In this document: piece after piece, positions 1-8,360 of the stretch
Position numbering within the stretch: position 1 is the first letter of the stretch
How the letters are laid out: each line of letters starts with the position of its first letter
Notes under the pieces: generated by a model
Told to the model about the DNA's origin: nothing
What the model saw: only the letters and a program-made list of their open reading frames with translations
Databases searched by the model: none
Source: Marinomonas rhizomae
Lineage (GTDB): Bacteria; Pseudomonadota; Gammaproteobacteria; Pseudomonadales; Marinomonadaceae
Length of the DNA: 64,000 bases
NCBI RefSeq assembly: GCF_024397855.1
Contig: NZ_CP073343.1
Span: forward strand, 2,232,001-2,296,000
Direction of reading: 5' to 3'
Made by a program: the position numbers and the translations under genes

Positions 1-1197
1 TTTAAACATGCCGTAACCTTTAACGGTTTGCGCCAAGATAACAGTCGGTTGACCTTTATGAGAAGTTGCTTCGGAGTACGCCGCGTAAACTTTGTAAGGA
101 TCATGTCCGCCACGATTAAGATTCATAATCTCATCGTCAGTCATGTCTTTAACCATTTCTAGCAATTCTGGATATTTGCCGAAGAAATGTTCACGAGTAT
201 AAGCACCACCATTTGCTTTGTAGTTCTGTAGTTCGCCATCGCAAACTTCATTCATACGTTTAACTAGCAAACCGTTGTGATCTTTCGCAAAAAGAGGATC
301 CCAATGACGACCCCATAGGCACTTAATGACATTCCAGCCAGCACCACGGAAGACACCTTCAAGTTCCTGAACAATTTTACTGTTACCACGTACAGGACCA
401 TCAAGGCGCTGTAGGTTACAGTTAATTACGAAAATAAGGTTGTCTAGATTTTCACGACCAGCAAGGGCAATAGCACCTAAGGATTCTGGCTCATCACACT
501 CACCATCACCTAAGAAAGCCCATACCTTACGATCACCTTGATCGATAAGACCACGGCTATGCTGATACTTCATTACGTGTGCTTGGTAAATAGCCTGCAA
601 AGGCCCAAGACCCATAGATACAGTTGGGAACTGCCAGTAATCAGGCATCAACCAAGGGTGCGGGTAAGAGGAAATACCTTTACCATCGACTTCACGACGG
701 AAGTTATCTAGCTGCTCGTCTGTCAAACGCCCTTCAATGTATGAACGAGCGTAAATACCTGGGGATATATGACCTTGGAAAAAAACCATATCCGCTTGCT
801 GTTTACCGTCATTACCACGGAAAAAGTGGTTAAAACCGATATCATAAAGCGTTGCCGCAGAAGAAAAGCTTGTAATGTGGCCACCAAGTGTTGAATCAAC
901 ACGGTTTGCCTTCATTACCATAGCCAATGCATTCCAACGTATTATAGAGCGTATACGACGCTCCATAAATACATCACCCGGCAATGGCTTCTCATTTTCA
1001 GGAGCGATTGTGTTTCGGTATGCTGTCGTGATAGACGACGGTAAAGACGAACCTGCTTTTGAAGCTCCATTCGTCAAACGATTTAAAATGTATTGCGCGC
1101 GATCAGGACCTTCTTCGCGAAGGACAGACTCAAGCGCATCGACCCACTCTTTAGTTTCAATTGGATCGATGTCTTCGAGAATATGCTGCTCAGTCAT
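1..1197 (-). CDS. aceE: pyruvate dehydrogenase E1 component, partial (N-terminal 399 residues)
   Basis: The minus strand reads open from an ATG at 1197 to the window edge, so only the N-terminal 399 codons are present. The translation begins MTEQHILEDIDPIETKEW and matches the homodimeric AceE family (E. coli form about 887 aa). It includes the conserved RWNALAMVMKAN, LGGHISSF-like and GDGECDEPES segments, the last being the thiamine-diphosphate/Mg binding GDG motif. AceE decarboxylates pyruvate and passes the acetyl group to the lipoyl domain of E2 in the cytoplasmic pyruvate dehydrogenase complex. A GGGAG ribosome site lies just upstream of the ATG. The gene diverges from nadC across a long non-coding gap; aceF would be expected beyond position 1. 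Certain as a family assignment. Confidence 0.96.
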   Translation of the reverse strand, partial: MTEQHILEDIDPIETKEWVDALESVLREEGPDRAQYILNRLTNGASKAGSSLPSSITTAYRNTIAPENEKPLPGDVFMERRIRSIIRWNALAMVMKANRVDSTLGGHITSFSSAATLYDIGFNHFFRGNDGKQQADMVFFQGHISPGIYARSYIEGRLTDEQLDNFRREVDGKGISSYPHPWLMPDYWQFPTVSMGLGPLQAIYQAHVMKYQHSRGLIDQGDRKVWAFLGDGECDEPESLGAIALAGRENLDNLIFVINCNLQRLDGPVRGNSKIVQELEGVFRGAGWNVIKCLWGRHWDPLFAKDHNGLLVKRMNEVCDGELQNYKANGGAYTREHFFGKYPELLEMVKDMTDDEIMNLNRGGHDPYKVYAAYSEATSHKGQPTVILAQTVKGYGMFK

Positions 1198-1457
1198 CGT
1201 GTTAATAACTCCCGCTATTAGAACAGATACTAACCTACCAAGGACATTATGTGTATTTAAGCCTTGGAGGCTACTTAAACGAACCGTCGGAACTTATATG
1301 AATAGCCACAAAGTTCCAGCCGACCTAGGATAAAACGACACACTGTTTAATAAGCTTTAAAACGCGTCGTTTTTATCCGTTCCAATGGCAATTATTATTG
1401 TTTTAATTTTATTTCCATTGCATCGACCACTAAAAATCTAGTCAGTTCGCTTCCAAT

Positions 1458-1481
1458 TTGGGTTTGGTTCATCAAACCCAA
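1458..1481. promoter_or_regulatory. 9-bp perfect inverted repeat upstream of aceE
   Basis: TTGGGTTTG at 1458-1466 and CAAACCCAA at 1473-1481 form a perfect 9-bp dyad with a 6-base centre. There is no T-run on either side, so an operator or an mRNA leader hairpin of aceE is more likely than a terminator. It resembles the general half-site arrangement of GntR-type operators but does not match the known PdhR consensus well. Function is inferred only. Confidence 0.4.
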
Positions 1482-1493
1482 CATTAAATTTCC

Positions 1494-1521
1494 ACATGCA
1501 TATAGCCTTACTAATGCATGT
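1494..1521. repeat. 8-bp inverted repeat
   Basis: ACATGCAT (1494-1501) and ATGCATGT (1514-1521) form a perfect inverted repeat around 12 bases, 12 bases away from the 9-bp dyad. Possible operator; no consensus recognised. Confidence 0.35.
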
Positions 1522-2151
1522 AAAAAATCAAAGCTATATACTTAGAAACCGCATAGATAAACTGCTTCTAATACTTTTGCATTCTAGATATTTTACTAAA
1601 CCCTTACATTAAACAGGGCTTTTTTACATATCAGAAGCATCTAATTTGGGCGTTAGATTAACACCTAATCAAGAGATCGCCTAGCCACCCACATGAAGAT
1701 TGAGGTGCTCACAGAACTTTTGAAGCTTTTAAATACCCTAAAATTTGTTTAGAAGTAGTGAAAAAGCCTAAGACAAAAGCGTTAAAGCGTCAGCCAGCCT
1801 CACCAAAATTCACAGAAATCATGAGGCGTATAAACACCATGAATCCACGACCACACTTCAATCAATGAAGAATACACAGCATCCGCTCCAAAGTACCATT
1901 CAAAAAACGATGATCCGTATTATTTTATTCGCTTATCAAGACCCAACTGACACAATGACTATGAAAAATAATCAGCCACTCTAAGTATATCTAAAGTGAA
2001 AGGCTGATCGCGTGTGCGAAAAAGCTACACTGTCGCTCTTTTTCATGTAGAAAGATCATGCAAATCAATGAATATAAATAAATCAACACTGACGCATTAC
2101 CAATATAGCGCTACAATATCCATAATTTACTTAGCAAGATTAGGATAGTAC

Positions 2152-3000
2152 ATGACTCTTTTGAACGCTCTATTAACTGAGCACATTCAATCGCAAGTGG
2201 CGTTTGCATTAAAAGAAGACATTGGATCAGGAGACATAACCGCACAACTTATTCCTGATGATCAAGAAATAACAGCCACCGTAATTAGTCGGGAACCAGC
2301 AGTCCTATGCGGTCAAGCTTGGGTAAACGAAGTGTTCTCTCAATTAGACAGTCGAGTTACGCTCTCATGGCATAACAATGAAGGCGATATGCTGGAAAGC
2401 AACAAGCCTTTTTTAACGATCAAAGGCCATGCAAGAACAATATTAACGGGTGAGCGTACCGCATTAAATTTTTTACAATCACTTTCTTATACCGCCACTG
2501 TCACTAATCAATACAGTCAAATTGTAGCGAACACGCAACTCACCATTTTGGACACTAGAAAAACCATACCAGGCATGCGACGAGCGCAAAAATATGCGGT
2601 TGCTGTTGGTGGTGGAAAGAACCACAGAATGGGTTTATACGATGCGTTTCTAATCAAAGAAAATCACATCATGGCGGCAGGGTCGATTGCTAACGCTGTG
2701 AGTATGGCGAAAAAAATTGCCCCTGGCAAAACCATTGAAGTCGAAACTGAAAACTTAGAAGAAGTTTCCATGGCTGTTGCTGCAGGGGCAGATATTATCA
2801 TGCTAGATAATTTCTCTTACGAAGACATGAGCAAAGCAGTTGCTGATTTTAAAGGTCAAGTAAAGTTTGAAGCATCAGGTAACATGGACAAAGAACGCTT
2901 GTTACAAGTGGCTGAAACAGGTGTAGATTATGTCTCCATCGGTGCCCTAACAAAACACATTCAAGCAATTGACCTTTCTTTACGAGTATCTCAGGAATAA
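2152..3000 (+). CDS. nadC: quinolinate phosphoribosyltransferase (nicotinate-nucleotide pyrophosphorylase, carboxylating)
   Basis: The 282-aa product has normal NadC length. NadC converts quinolinate and PRPP to nicotinate mononucleotide, CO2 and pyrophosphate in de novo NAD synthesis in the cytoplasm. Family landmarks are the N-terminal EDIGSGDIT, the phosphate-binding LDTRKTIPGMR, the GGGKNHRMGLYDAFLIKENH block with active-site Lys/His, and the C-terminal EVETE, MLDNF and EASG barrel strands. The ATG has an AGGA-type ribosome site in TTAGGATAGTAC. Its stop is two bases before the ackA start, so the two are almost certainly cotranscribed. Confidence 0.97.
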   Translation: MTLLNALLTEHIQSQVAFALKEDIGSGDITAQLIPDDQEITATVISREPAVLCGQAWVNEVFSQLDSRVTLSWHNNEGDMLESNKPFLTIKGHARTILTGERTALNFLQSLSYTATVTNQYSQIVANTQLTILDTRKTIPGMRRAQKYAVAVGGGKNHRMGLYDAFLIKENHIMAAGSIANAVSMAKKIAPGKTIEVETENLEEVSMAVAAGADIIMLDNFSYEDMSKAVADFKGQVKFEASGNMDKERLLQVAETGVDYVSIGALTKHIQAIDLSLRVSQE

Positions 3001-3002
3001 CT

Positions 3003-4193
3003 ATGAAAGATAGTATTTTAGTCATCAACTGTGGAAGCTCTTCGTTAAAATTTGCGATTCTTGCTAACGCTGGACAAAAAACACTGGTTGAAGGCATTGC
3101 TGACAGACTTGGTACGGATGGTAGCAGCATCACGTTTAAGTTCGAAGGGCAAAAGCGTATTATCGAACTAGAAAATGGCAGCCACAAAAATGCCGTCGCT
3201 CAAATTAAAGATTGGCTAAGCAACCATCCCGACATTGAACTCTCTCTTACTGGAATTGGCCATCGCGTAGTTCATGGCGGAGAAACCTTTAGTAAATCGG
3301 TTCTAATCAATCAAGATGTGATTGATGGAATTAACGAATGCGCTCAATTCGCCCCTCTCCACAACCCAGCTCACGCCAAAGGGATTGAGGTTGCTTTTGA
3401 ACTTTTCCCTGGATTACCACAAGTTGCGGTGTTTGATACTGCGTTTCATCAAACTCTAGCGCCAGAGCAATACTTGTACCCTATTCCCATGCATTTTTAC
3501 AGAGAGCATCATTTTCGCAAGTATGGTTTCCACGGCACCAGCTATCGCTATATTAGCCAACGTTTAGCACAAATTGCACAAGGCAGTGATCAACAAGGTG
3601 TACTTGTTGCCCACCTTGGTAATGGTGCCAGCACATGCGCTATCAACAAAGGGCTATCTTCTGACACCAGTATGGGCATCACACCATTAGAAGGTCTAAT
3701 GATGGGAACCCGTTCTGGAAGCCTAGATCCAAGCCTTCTGTCTTTCATTAGCCAAGCTGATAATATCTCTGCCAATGCAGCCCTTGAAATTCTTAACAAA
3801 AAAAGTGGCTTACTCGGTGTCTCTGAAATTTCGAATGACTGCCGAACATTGGAAGAAGCCATGGAATCTGGAGATCAAAGAGCAAAATTGGCTTTAGATA
3901 TGTTTGCAGCGCGAACAGCGAAGCACTTAGCAAGTGTAGCAACCTCTTTAGAAAGTATTGATCACTTGGTATTTACTGGCGGCATCGGTGAAAATTCAAG
4001 CTATTTACGTCAAGCTATTTGCAATCATTTGAAAGCACTGAATATCCGTATAGACTCAGAAGCGAATGATAATGCTCCTCGTGGCGAGACGTTAAACATT
4101 AGTGCAAAAGGCAGTAACACCAACATTTGGGTTATCCCGACCAATGAAGAGCTAATGATTGCCCTGGATACTATAAGTTTAATTCAGCAATAA
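3003..4193 (+). CDS. ackA: acetate kinase
   Basis: The 396-aa product is full length for AckA, which reversibly converts acetyl phosphate and ADP to acetate and ATP. The N-terminal VINCGSSSLKFAI is the phosphate-1 motif of the acetate/sugar kinase fold. HRVVHGGETF, AVFDTAFHQTL, KYGFHGTS, HLGNGAS, GTRSGSLDP and FTGGIGENS are the conserved acetate-kinase blocks. It starts two bases after nadC with its ribosome site (AGGAAT) inside the nadC stop region, implying translational coupling, and is followed by pta, the usual pathway partner. Confidence 0.98.
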   Translation: MKDSILVINCGSSSLKFAILANAGQKTLVEGIADRLGTDGSSITFKFEGQKRIIELENGSHKNAVAQIKDWLSNHPDIELSLTGIGHRVVHGGETFSKSVLINQDVIDGINECAQFAPLHNPAHAKGIEVAFELFPGLPQVAVFDTAFHQTLAPEQYLYPIPMHFYREHHFRKYGFHGTSYRYISQRLAQIAQGSDQQGVLVAHLGNGASTCAINKGLSSDTSMGITPLEGLMMGTRSGSLDPSLLSFISQADNISANAALEILNKKSGLLGVSEISNDCRTLEEAMESGDQRAKLALDMFAARTAKHLASVATSLESIDHLVFTGGIGENSSYLRQAICNHLKALNIRIDSEANDNAPRGETLNISAKGSNTNIWVIPTNEELMIALDTISLIQQ

Positions 4194-4239
4194 CCAAAAC
4201 CATACACCCCATAATGGACTAAATTAGGATTCATCAGAT

Positions 4240-6339
4240 ATGTCAATAAATGTACTCATGACCGTCCCTACAGGCCCTGGTGTAGGATTAACATCTGTTT
4301 CTGTCGGTCTTGTCCGTGCGCTTGAGCAGCAAGGGTTAAAGGCCAGTTTTTTCAAGCCAATCGCCCAGCCTCAACCAGGCGACAAGGGTCCTGACAAGTC
4401 AACCGCCATGGTTGCTCAAGGCTCTACTCTTACACCAGCCGAGCCAATTCCGCTTCATGAAGCAGAGCGTTATTTGTATAACGACAATATTGATGAACTG
4501 ATGGAAGAAATTGTTGGTCGATTCCAAGCCAGTGTCGAGCCAGATTCAACGGTTATTGTAGAAGGTCTTGCTCAAATTGCAGGCCATCCTTATGCAACAA
4601 GACTAAACAAAGCCATTGCTCGTACACTTGATGCTGGTTTGGTTTTAGTGACAGCGCCGAACAACATGCGAGTTAACGAGCTTGAACACCATGTTGAAAT
4701 TGCGGCAGGTTCTTATGGCGGAATTAAAGCCAATGATGTGATTGGGTGTATATTAAACAAAACAACACCAGGCTCATTAGGCGTTAAATCCTATGGAGAT
4801 TTATTTGCACAGAGAGGAATCTTCAAACGTAACTTTAGTCTACTAGGTCAAATTCCAAAAGCAGACGAGTTAACTTACCCTCGTGTCAAAGATGTCGCTG
4901 ATTTTCTTGGTGCTCGAATCATCAACGCTGGTGAAATCGAATCTCGTCGAGTGCAATCTTATACACTTTGTGCTCGCGGCGTTGAAAACATGCTTGAAGC
5001 CTTGCGACCTGGAGTATTGGTTTTCACTCCAGGCGATCGTACTGACATCATCATGGCGACCGCCATTGCTGCATTAAACGATATCAAGATTGCAGCCTTA
5101 GTGGTCACTGGCGGCTATCAGCCGAGCGAAGCTTTAATGGCACTTTGCGGTAAAGCAATGGCAAAAGGCTTGCCTGTTCTCTCTGTTGAATCCAACAGCT
5201 GGGAAACCGTCATTAACATGCAGTCTTTCAACCAAGAAATTCCACTTGATGATAAAGAACGCGTCTTGATGGTAAAAGAGCACATCGCCCGTTGTATCGA
5301 TCACGATTGGATCAATTCTTTTGCATTGAACCAAGAAGAGAGAAAACTGTCCCCTCCTGCATTCCGATTCCGCTTGATTGAGCTTGCTCGCTCATTGAAT
5401 AAACGTATCATTCTTCCCGAAGGTGAAGAGATACGTACCATTCAGGCTGCGTCTATTTGTGCTGAGCGCGGTATTGCTCGTTGTACTCTTTTAGGTAATG
5501 AAACCGAAATTCTTCGTATAGCTCAAAACAATGGCATTGAGCTAAGTCATGGGGTCGAAATACTCGACCCAAGCAGCATTCGTGAACGCTATGTTGCACC
5601 AATGGTTGAGTTAAGAAAGGCTCGCGGACTAACTGATATAGTGGCTCGCGAGCAACTTGAAGACAATGTGGTTTTAGGCACCATGATGCTTCAAGTTGGC
5701 GATGTTGATGGCTTGGTGTCTGGTGCTGTTCACACCACAGCAAACACTATTCGTCCAGCCCTTCAACTGATCAAAACATCTCCGAACTCAAACCTTGTCT
5801 CGTCAATTTTCTTCATGTGTTTGCCAGATCAAGTTCTGGTCTATGGTGATTGCGCAATAAACCCAGACCCGAGCGCTGAGCAGCTAGCAGAAATTGCGAT
5901 TCAAAGTGCCGATTCAGCCGCTGCTTTTGGTATTACGCCAAAAGTCGCCATGATTAGTTACAGTACTGGTGGCTCTGGAACGGGTAACGACGTCGATAAA
6001 GTACGAGAAGCAACAACGATTGCCCAGAACCTTCGACCTGACCTGTTAATTGACGGCCCTCTTCAGTATGACGCTGCCATCATGGAAAAAGTAGCTAAGC
6101 AGAAAGCGCCAAACAGTAAAGTGGCGGGCAAAGCGACTGTATTTATTTTCCCTGATTTAAATACAGGTAACACTACATACAAGGCCGTACAGAGAAGCGC
6201 GGATGTTGTGAGTATTGGTCCTATGCTACAGGGTATTCGTAAACCGGTTAACGATTTATCTCGTGGCGCATTGGTAGACGATATTGTCTACACTATAGCC
6301 ATTACAGCTATCCAGTCAGGCCAATTAACTAGCCATTAA
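4240..6339 (+). CDS. pta: phosphate acetyltransferase, long form with N-terminal regulatory domain
   Basis: The 699-aa protein has the three-part layout of enterobacterial-type Pta: an N-terminal P-loop/BioD-like domain (degenerate loop PTGPGVGLTS at about 10-19), a central DRTGG domain (GDRTDI near residue 266) and a C-terminal phosphotransacetylase domain from about residue 370 (RIILPEGEE, GTMML, GLVSGAVHTTANTIRPALQ, SYSTGGSGTG, DGPLQYDAA, FPDLNTGNTTYKAVQR). It interconverts acetyl-CoA and acetyl phosphate. It lies 46 bases after ackA with an AGGAT ribosome site and ends at a hairpin, so nadC-ackA-pta is likely one operon. Confidence 0.97.
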   Translation: MSINVLMTVPTGPGVGLTSVSVGLVRALEQQGLKASFFKPIAQPQPGDKGPDKSTAMVAQGSTLTPAEPIPLHEAERYLYNDNIDELMEEIVGRFQASVEPDSTVIVEGLAQIAGHPYATRLNKAIARTLDAGLVLVTAPNNMRVNELEHHVEIAAGSYGGIKANDVIGCILNKTTPGSLGVKSYGDLFAQRGIFKRNFSLLGQIPKADELTYPRVKDVADFLGARIINAGEIESRRVQSYTLCARGVENMLEALRPGVLVFTPGDRTDIIMATAIAALNDIKIAALVVTGGYQPSEALMALCGKAMAKGLPVLSVESNSWETVINMQSFNQEIPLDDKERVLMVKEHIARCIDHDWINSFALNQEERKLSPPAFRFRLIELARSLNKRIILPEGEEIRTIQAASICAERGIARCTLLGNETEILRIAQNNGIELSHGVEILDPSSIRERYVAPMVELRKARGLTDIVAREQLEDNVVLGTMMLQVGDVDGLVSGAVHTTANTIRPALQLIKTSPNSNLVSSIFFMCLPDQVLVYGDCAINPDPSAEQLAEIAIQSADSAAAFGITPKVAMISYSTGGSGTGNDVDKVREATTIAQNLRPDLLIDGPLQYDAAIMEKVAKQKAPNSKVAGKATVFIFPDLNTGNTTYKAVQRSADVVSIGPMLQGIRKPVNDLSRGALVDDIVYTIAITAIQSGQLTSH

Positions 6340-6361
6340 ATCATCGACCTAACTAACCACT

Positions 6362-6400
6362 AACCCGTCTTCACTTATTAGCAAGCGAAGACGGGTTATC
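6362..6400 (+). terminator. hairpin terminator after pta
   Basis: AACCCGTCTTC (6362-6372) pairs perfectly with GAAGACGGGTT (6387-6397), 23 bases after the pta stop. The following tract ATCTCTTAT is only weakly T-rich. Confidence 0.7.
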
Positions 6401-6510
6401 TCTTATAAAAACATTTTCTTCAACGAAATTTATCTGGGTAGTGGACAACTAATACAATGCCATCTAATATTTATTAACCTTTGTTAACAAACGTTAAGTT
6501 GGTGATCTGC

Positions 6511-6888
6511 ATGTCTGGTAGCCTTCCTCATTCTATAGCACTTTCAAATCATACCCTCACGAGTACAAACACTCCTGGTTACACGACGTTTGATTTACGC
6601 TCTGATGAAGATACAAACATGGCGGCTCTTAATGCTCGAAATGCCAAAGCATCCAGCGATCTTGTTGTCACAATTTCAGAACAGGGCCAAGCACTGTCCC
6701 AAAGAAAGCAGAAGAAATTTGAAGAAATTGAAGACCCAAAAAAACAAGACCTATTACTCGATCTTTTAGATGAAGAGTTCATTGAAGATGACGAAGAACT
6801 CACTATGCATTCATCAAACAATGATCATAAAACGAGTAATTACCAGGAAAAAACGCCTACAGGAGACTTTCTCGACCAAATTGTTTAA
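6511..6888 (+). CDS. hypothetical protein, charged, no recognised domain
   Basis: An open frame of up to 135 codons begins with TTG at 6481, but the ATG at 6511 (125 aa, MSGSLPHS...) is the better start; neither has a strong ribosome site. The product is hydrophilic, with no signal peptide or membrane segment. It has a Lys/Glu-rich middle (QRKQKKFEEIEDP) and a strongly acidic Asp/Glu/Leu stretch (LLLDLLDEEFIEDDEE at about 81-96). I do not recognise the family. It sits alone between the pta terminator and the pilin gene, and might be translated with the pilus genes, but nothing in the sequence shows a pilus role. Confidence 0.6.
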   Translation: MSGSLPHSIALSNHTLTSTNTPGYTTFDLRSDEDTNMAALNARNAKASSDLVVTISEQGQALSQRKQKKFEEIEDPKKQDLLLDLLDEEFIEDDEELTMHSSNNDHKTSNYQEKTPTGDFLDQIV

Positions 6889-6960
6889 TCTAATAAATAC
6901 TCGTTAATTTGAGTATATCGGCAGGATGCCATCAATTTTAAAATCTTCAAGGAGTGAAGA

Positions 6961-7413
6961 ATGTTACTTACCCGTCTAACCATACGTGGTTTTACGCTAC
7001 TAGAGTTAATGGTTGTAATCGCTATTATTTCTATTTTAGCAAGCCTTTCAGCCCCTACATTTACTCGTCAAATTGCCAAAGCAAAATTGATAGAGGCACA
7101 AAATTTAGCCACCCAACATCAGGCACTTGTTGAAGAATTCATTCTTCTACATGGCTCTTTTCCTAGCGAAACAGAATTCAACTTAATAAAACAATCCCCA
7201 GCAGATGATTCCATTGCAAAATCCATTTCTGTCCAGAGCCAAAACAAAAGCATGGGTGATCTTGTTCTCGCCCTAAACAACAGCACCGGCATTAGTGAAA
7301 ACCAATACCTGAAGTACTCTCGCGATGAAAATAGGAATTGGACATGTCTTTCTGACTTGGAAAGCAACATCCTCCCGCTTCAATGTGAAAGCCTAGCTGG
7401 AGAGGACGAATGA
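6961..7413 (+). CDS. type IV prepilin-like protein
   Basis: The 150-aa product has a class III signal: a short leader ending in RGF|TLLELMVVIAI, with the prepilin-peptidase site after Gly11, then Glu at mature position 5 and a roughly 20-residue hydrophobic helix. A conserved-looking Cys pair near the C-terminus (TCLSDLE...LQCES, about residues 128 and 142) would form the pilin D-loop disulfide. It is a structural or minor pilin exported by the machinery encoded immediately downstream. The start has a strong AAGGAGTGAAG ribosome site. The ATPase gene overlaps its stop by four bases, so the locus is translationally coupled. Confidence 0.88.
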   Translation: MLLTRLTIRGFTLLELMVVIAIISILASLSAPTFTRQIAKAKLIEAQNLATQHQALVEEFILLHGSFPSETEFNLIKQSPADDSIAKSISVQSQNKSMGDLVLALNNSTGISENQYLKYSRDENRNWTCLSDLESNILPLQCESLAGEDE

Positions 7414-8360
7414 CTTTAGAAGAGATAATCTCCAATGCGGTTAGCAATAGAGCTACCGACATTCACATAGAACACTCAAGCCTTGGCATAAAAATATATC
7501 AACGCTGCTATGGATTACTTCATAAAGTGACCGAGTTAACGCAAGGAGCAAATTTACTCAACCGCATAAAAATGCGCGCCAACCTAGACTTATCTGAAAC
7601 AAGGCGAACTCAAGAAGGCCAATTTCTTTTTGAAGAAAGAAGCCGTAGCACTTTTATTCGCGTCAGCATTATATCAACTATTAAGGGCGAAAAAATTGCC
7701 TTAAGGCTCTTGCCAGAAAAGAACCGTTTAGCATTGGATGAGATCGGCATACAGTCATCTCTGCTAAAAACACTAACATCGACATTAAACACTCCCAGCG
7801 GCTTAATTTTAGTTTGTGGCGCGACTGGAGCTGGAAAAAGCACCACTCTGTATTCATGCCTTGATACCTTAAACAATGGCAAAAAGACGATTTTCACCAT
7901 CGAAGACCCGGTCGAATACGAAATCCCAGGCTTATTTCAATGCGAACCCAATCCGGCCATTGGCTTAGATTCCGCTTCTCTTTTAAAGTCATTCTTAAGA
8001 CAAGATCCAGATGTAATCATGGTGGGAGAGGTGCGGGATGCCGTTACAGCAAATCTTGCGGTAAATGCGGCACTGACAGGTCACCTTGTCTTAGCAACAT
8101 TACACACAAACTCAGCGCTTGACGCCATGCATCGTTGTCATGGCTGGCAGGTAGATTTTTTCTCTTTAGTTAGTTCCTTAAAACTTATAATTCATCAATC
8201 CATGCATTATAAAATTTCATCGCAGCAGCCAATATTCAACGGGTTACAACCTCTTTGGAATGAATTGCTTCCAAGAGATTACGATACGCTTATTTCATCC
8301 CCTGCCTTATGGAAAGCTTTTTCCCATCAGAACAGCGAGGCACAAAATGCCTTGGTATAA
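7410..8360 (+). CDS. short PilB/GspE-type secretion ATPase
   Basis: This 316-aa protein carries the T2SSE ATPase core but is far shorter than typical PilB (about 560-570 aa). Walker A is GATGAGKS at 137-144, the Asp box is EDPVEYEIPG at about 165-174, Walker B is DPDVIMVGEVRD at 199-210, and the His box is TGHLVLATLHTNSA at about 219-232. The N-terminal N1/N2 domains of PilB are essentially absent, with only about 130 residues before Walker A, and the usual tetracysteine zinc element is missing. It would power pilus assembly at the inner membrane with the PilC homologue encoded next. It starts four bases before the pilin stop. Naming it pilB is by position and ATPase type; a PilT role is less likely without a second ATPase here. 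Confidence 0.85.
   Translation: MTLEEIISNAVSNRATDIHIEHSSLGIKIYQRCYGLLHKVTELTQGANLLNRIKMRANLDLSETRRTQEGQFLFEERSRSTFIRVSIISTIKGEKIALRLLPEKNRLALDEIGIQSSLLKTLTSTLNTPSGLILVCGATGAGKSTTLYSCLDTLNNGKKTIFTIEDPVEYEIPGLFQCEPNPAIGLDSASLLKSFLRQDPDVIMVGEVRDAVTANLAVNAALTGHLVLATLHTNSALDAMHRCHGWQVDFFSLVSSLKLIIHQSMHYKISSQQPIFNGLQPLWNELLPRDYDTLISSPALWKAFSHQNSEAQNALV

Larger units (their letters stand above)
1198..2151. other. long divergent intergenic region aceE/nadC
   Basis: About 950 bases lie between the divergent starts of aceE and nadC with no convincing gene. It holds several dyads: TTGGGTTTG/CAAACCCAA at 1458-1481, ACATGCAT/ATGCATGT at 1494-1521, ATCAGCC/GGCTGAT at 1971-2008 and GAAAAAG/CTTTTTC at 2018-2044. 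A short open stretch without a good start (about 1690-1870, plus) could be a decayed coding fragment. The aceE promoter and leader are expected in 1198-1500 and the nadC promoter just before 2140. Confidence 0.6.

Noticed and set aside
624..1333. Plus-strand open frames of 69 and 152 codons
   Set aside because: They are shadows of aceE on the minus strand; the second runs from inside aceE into its upstream region and has no family features.
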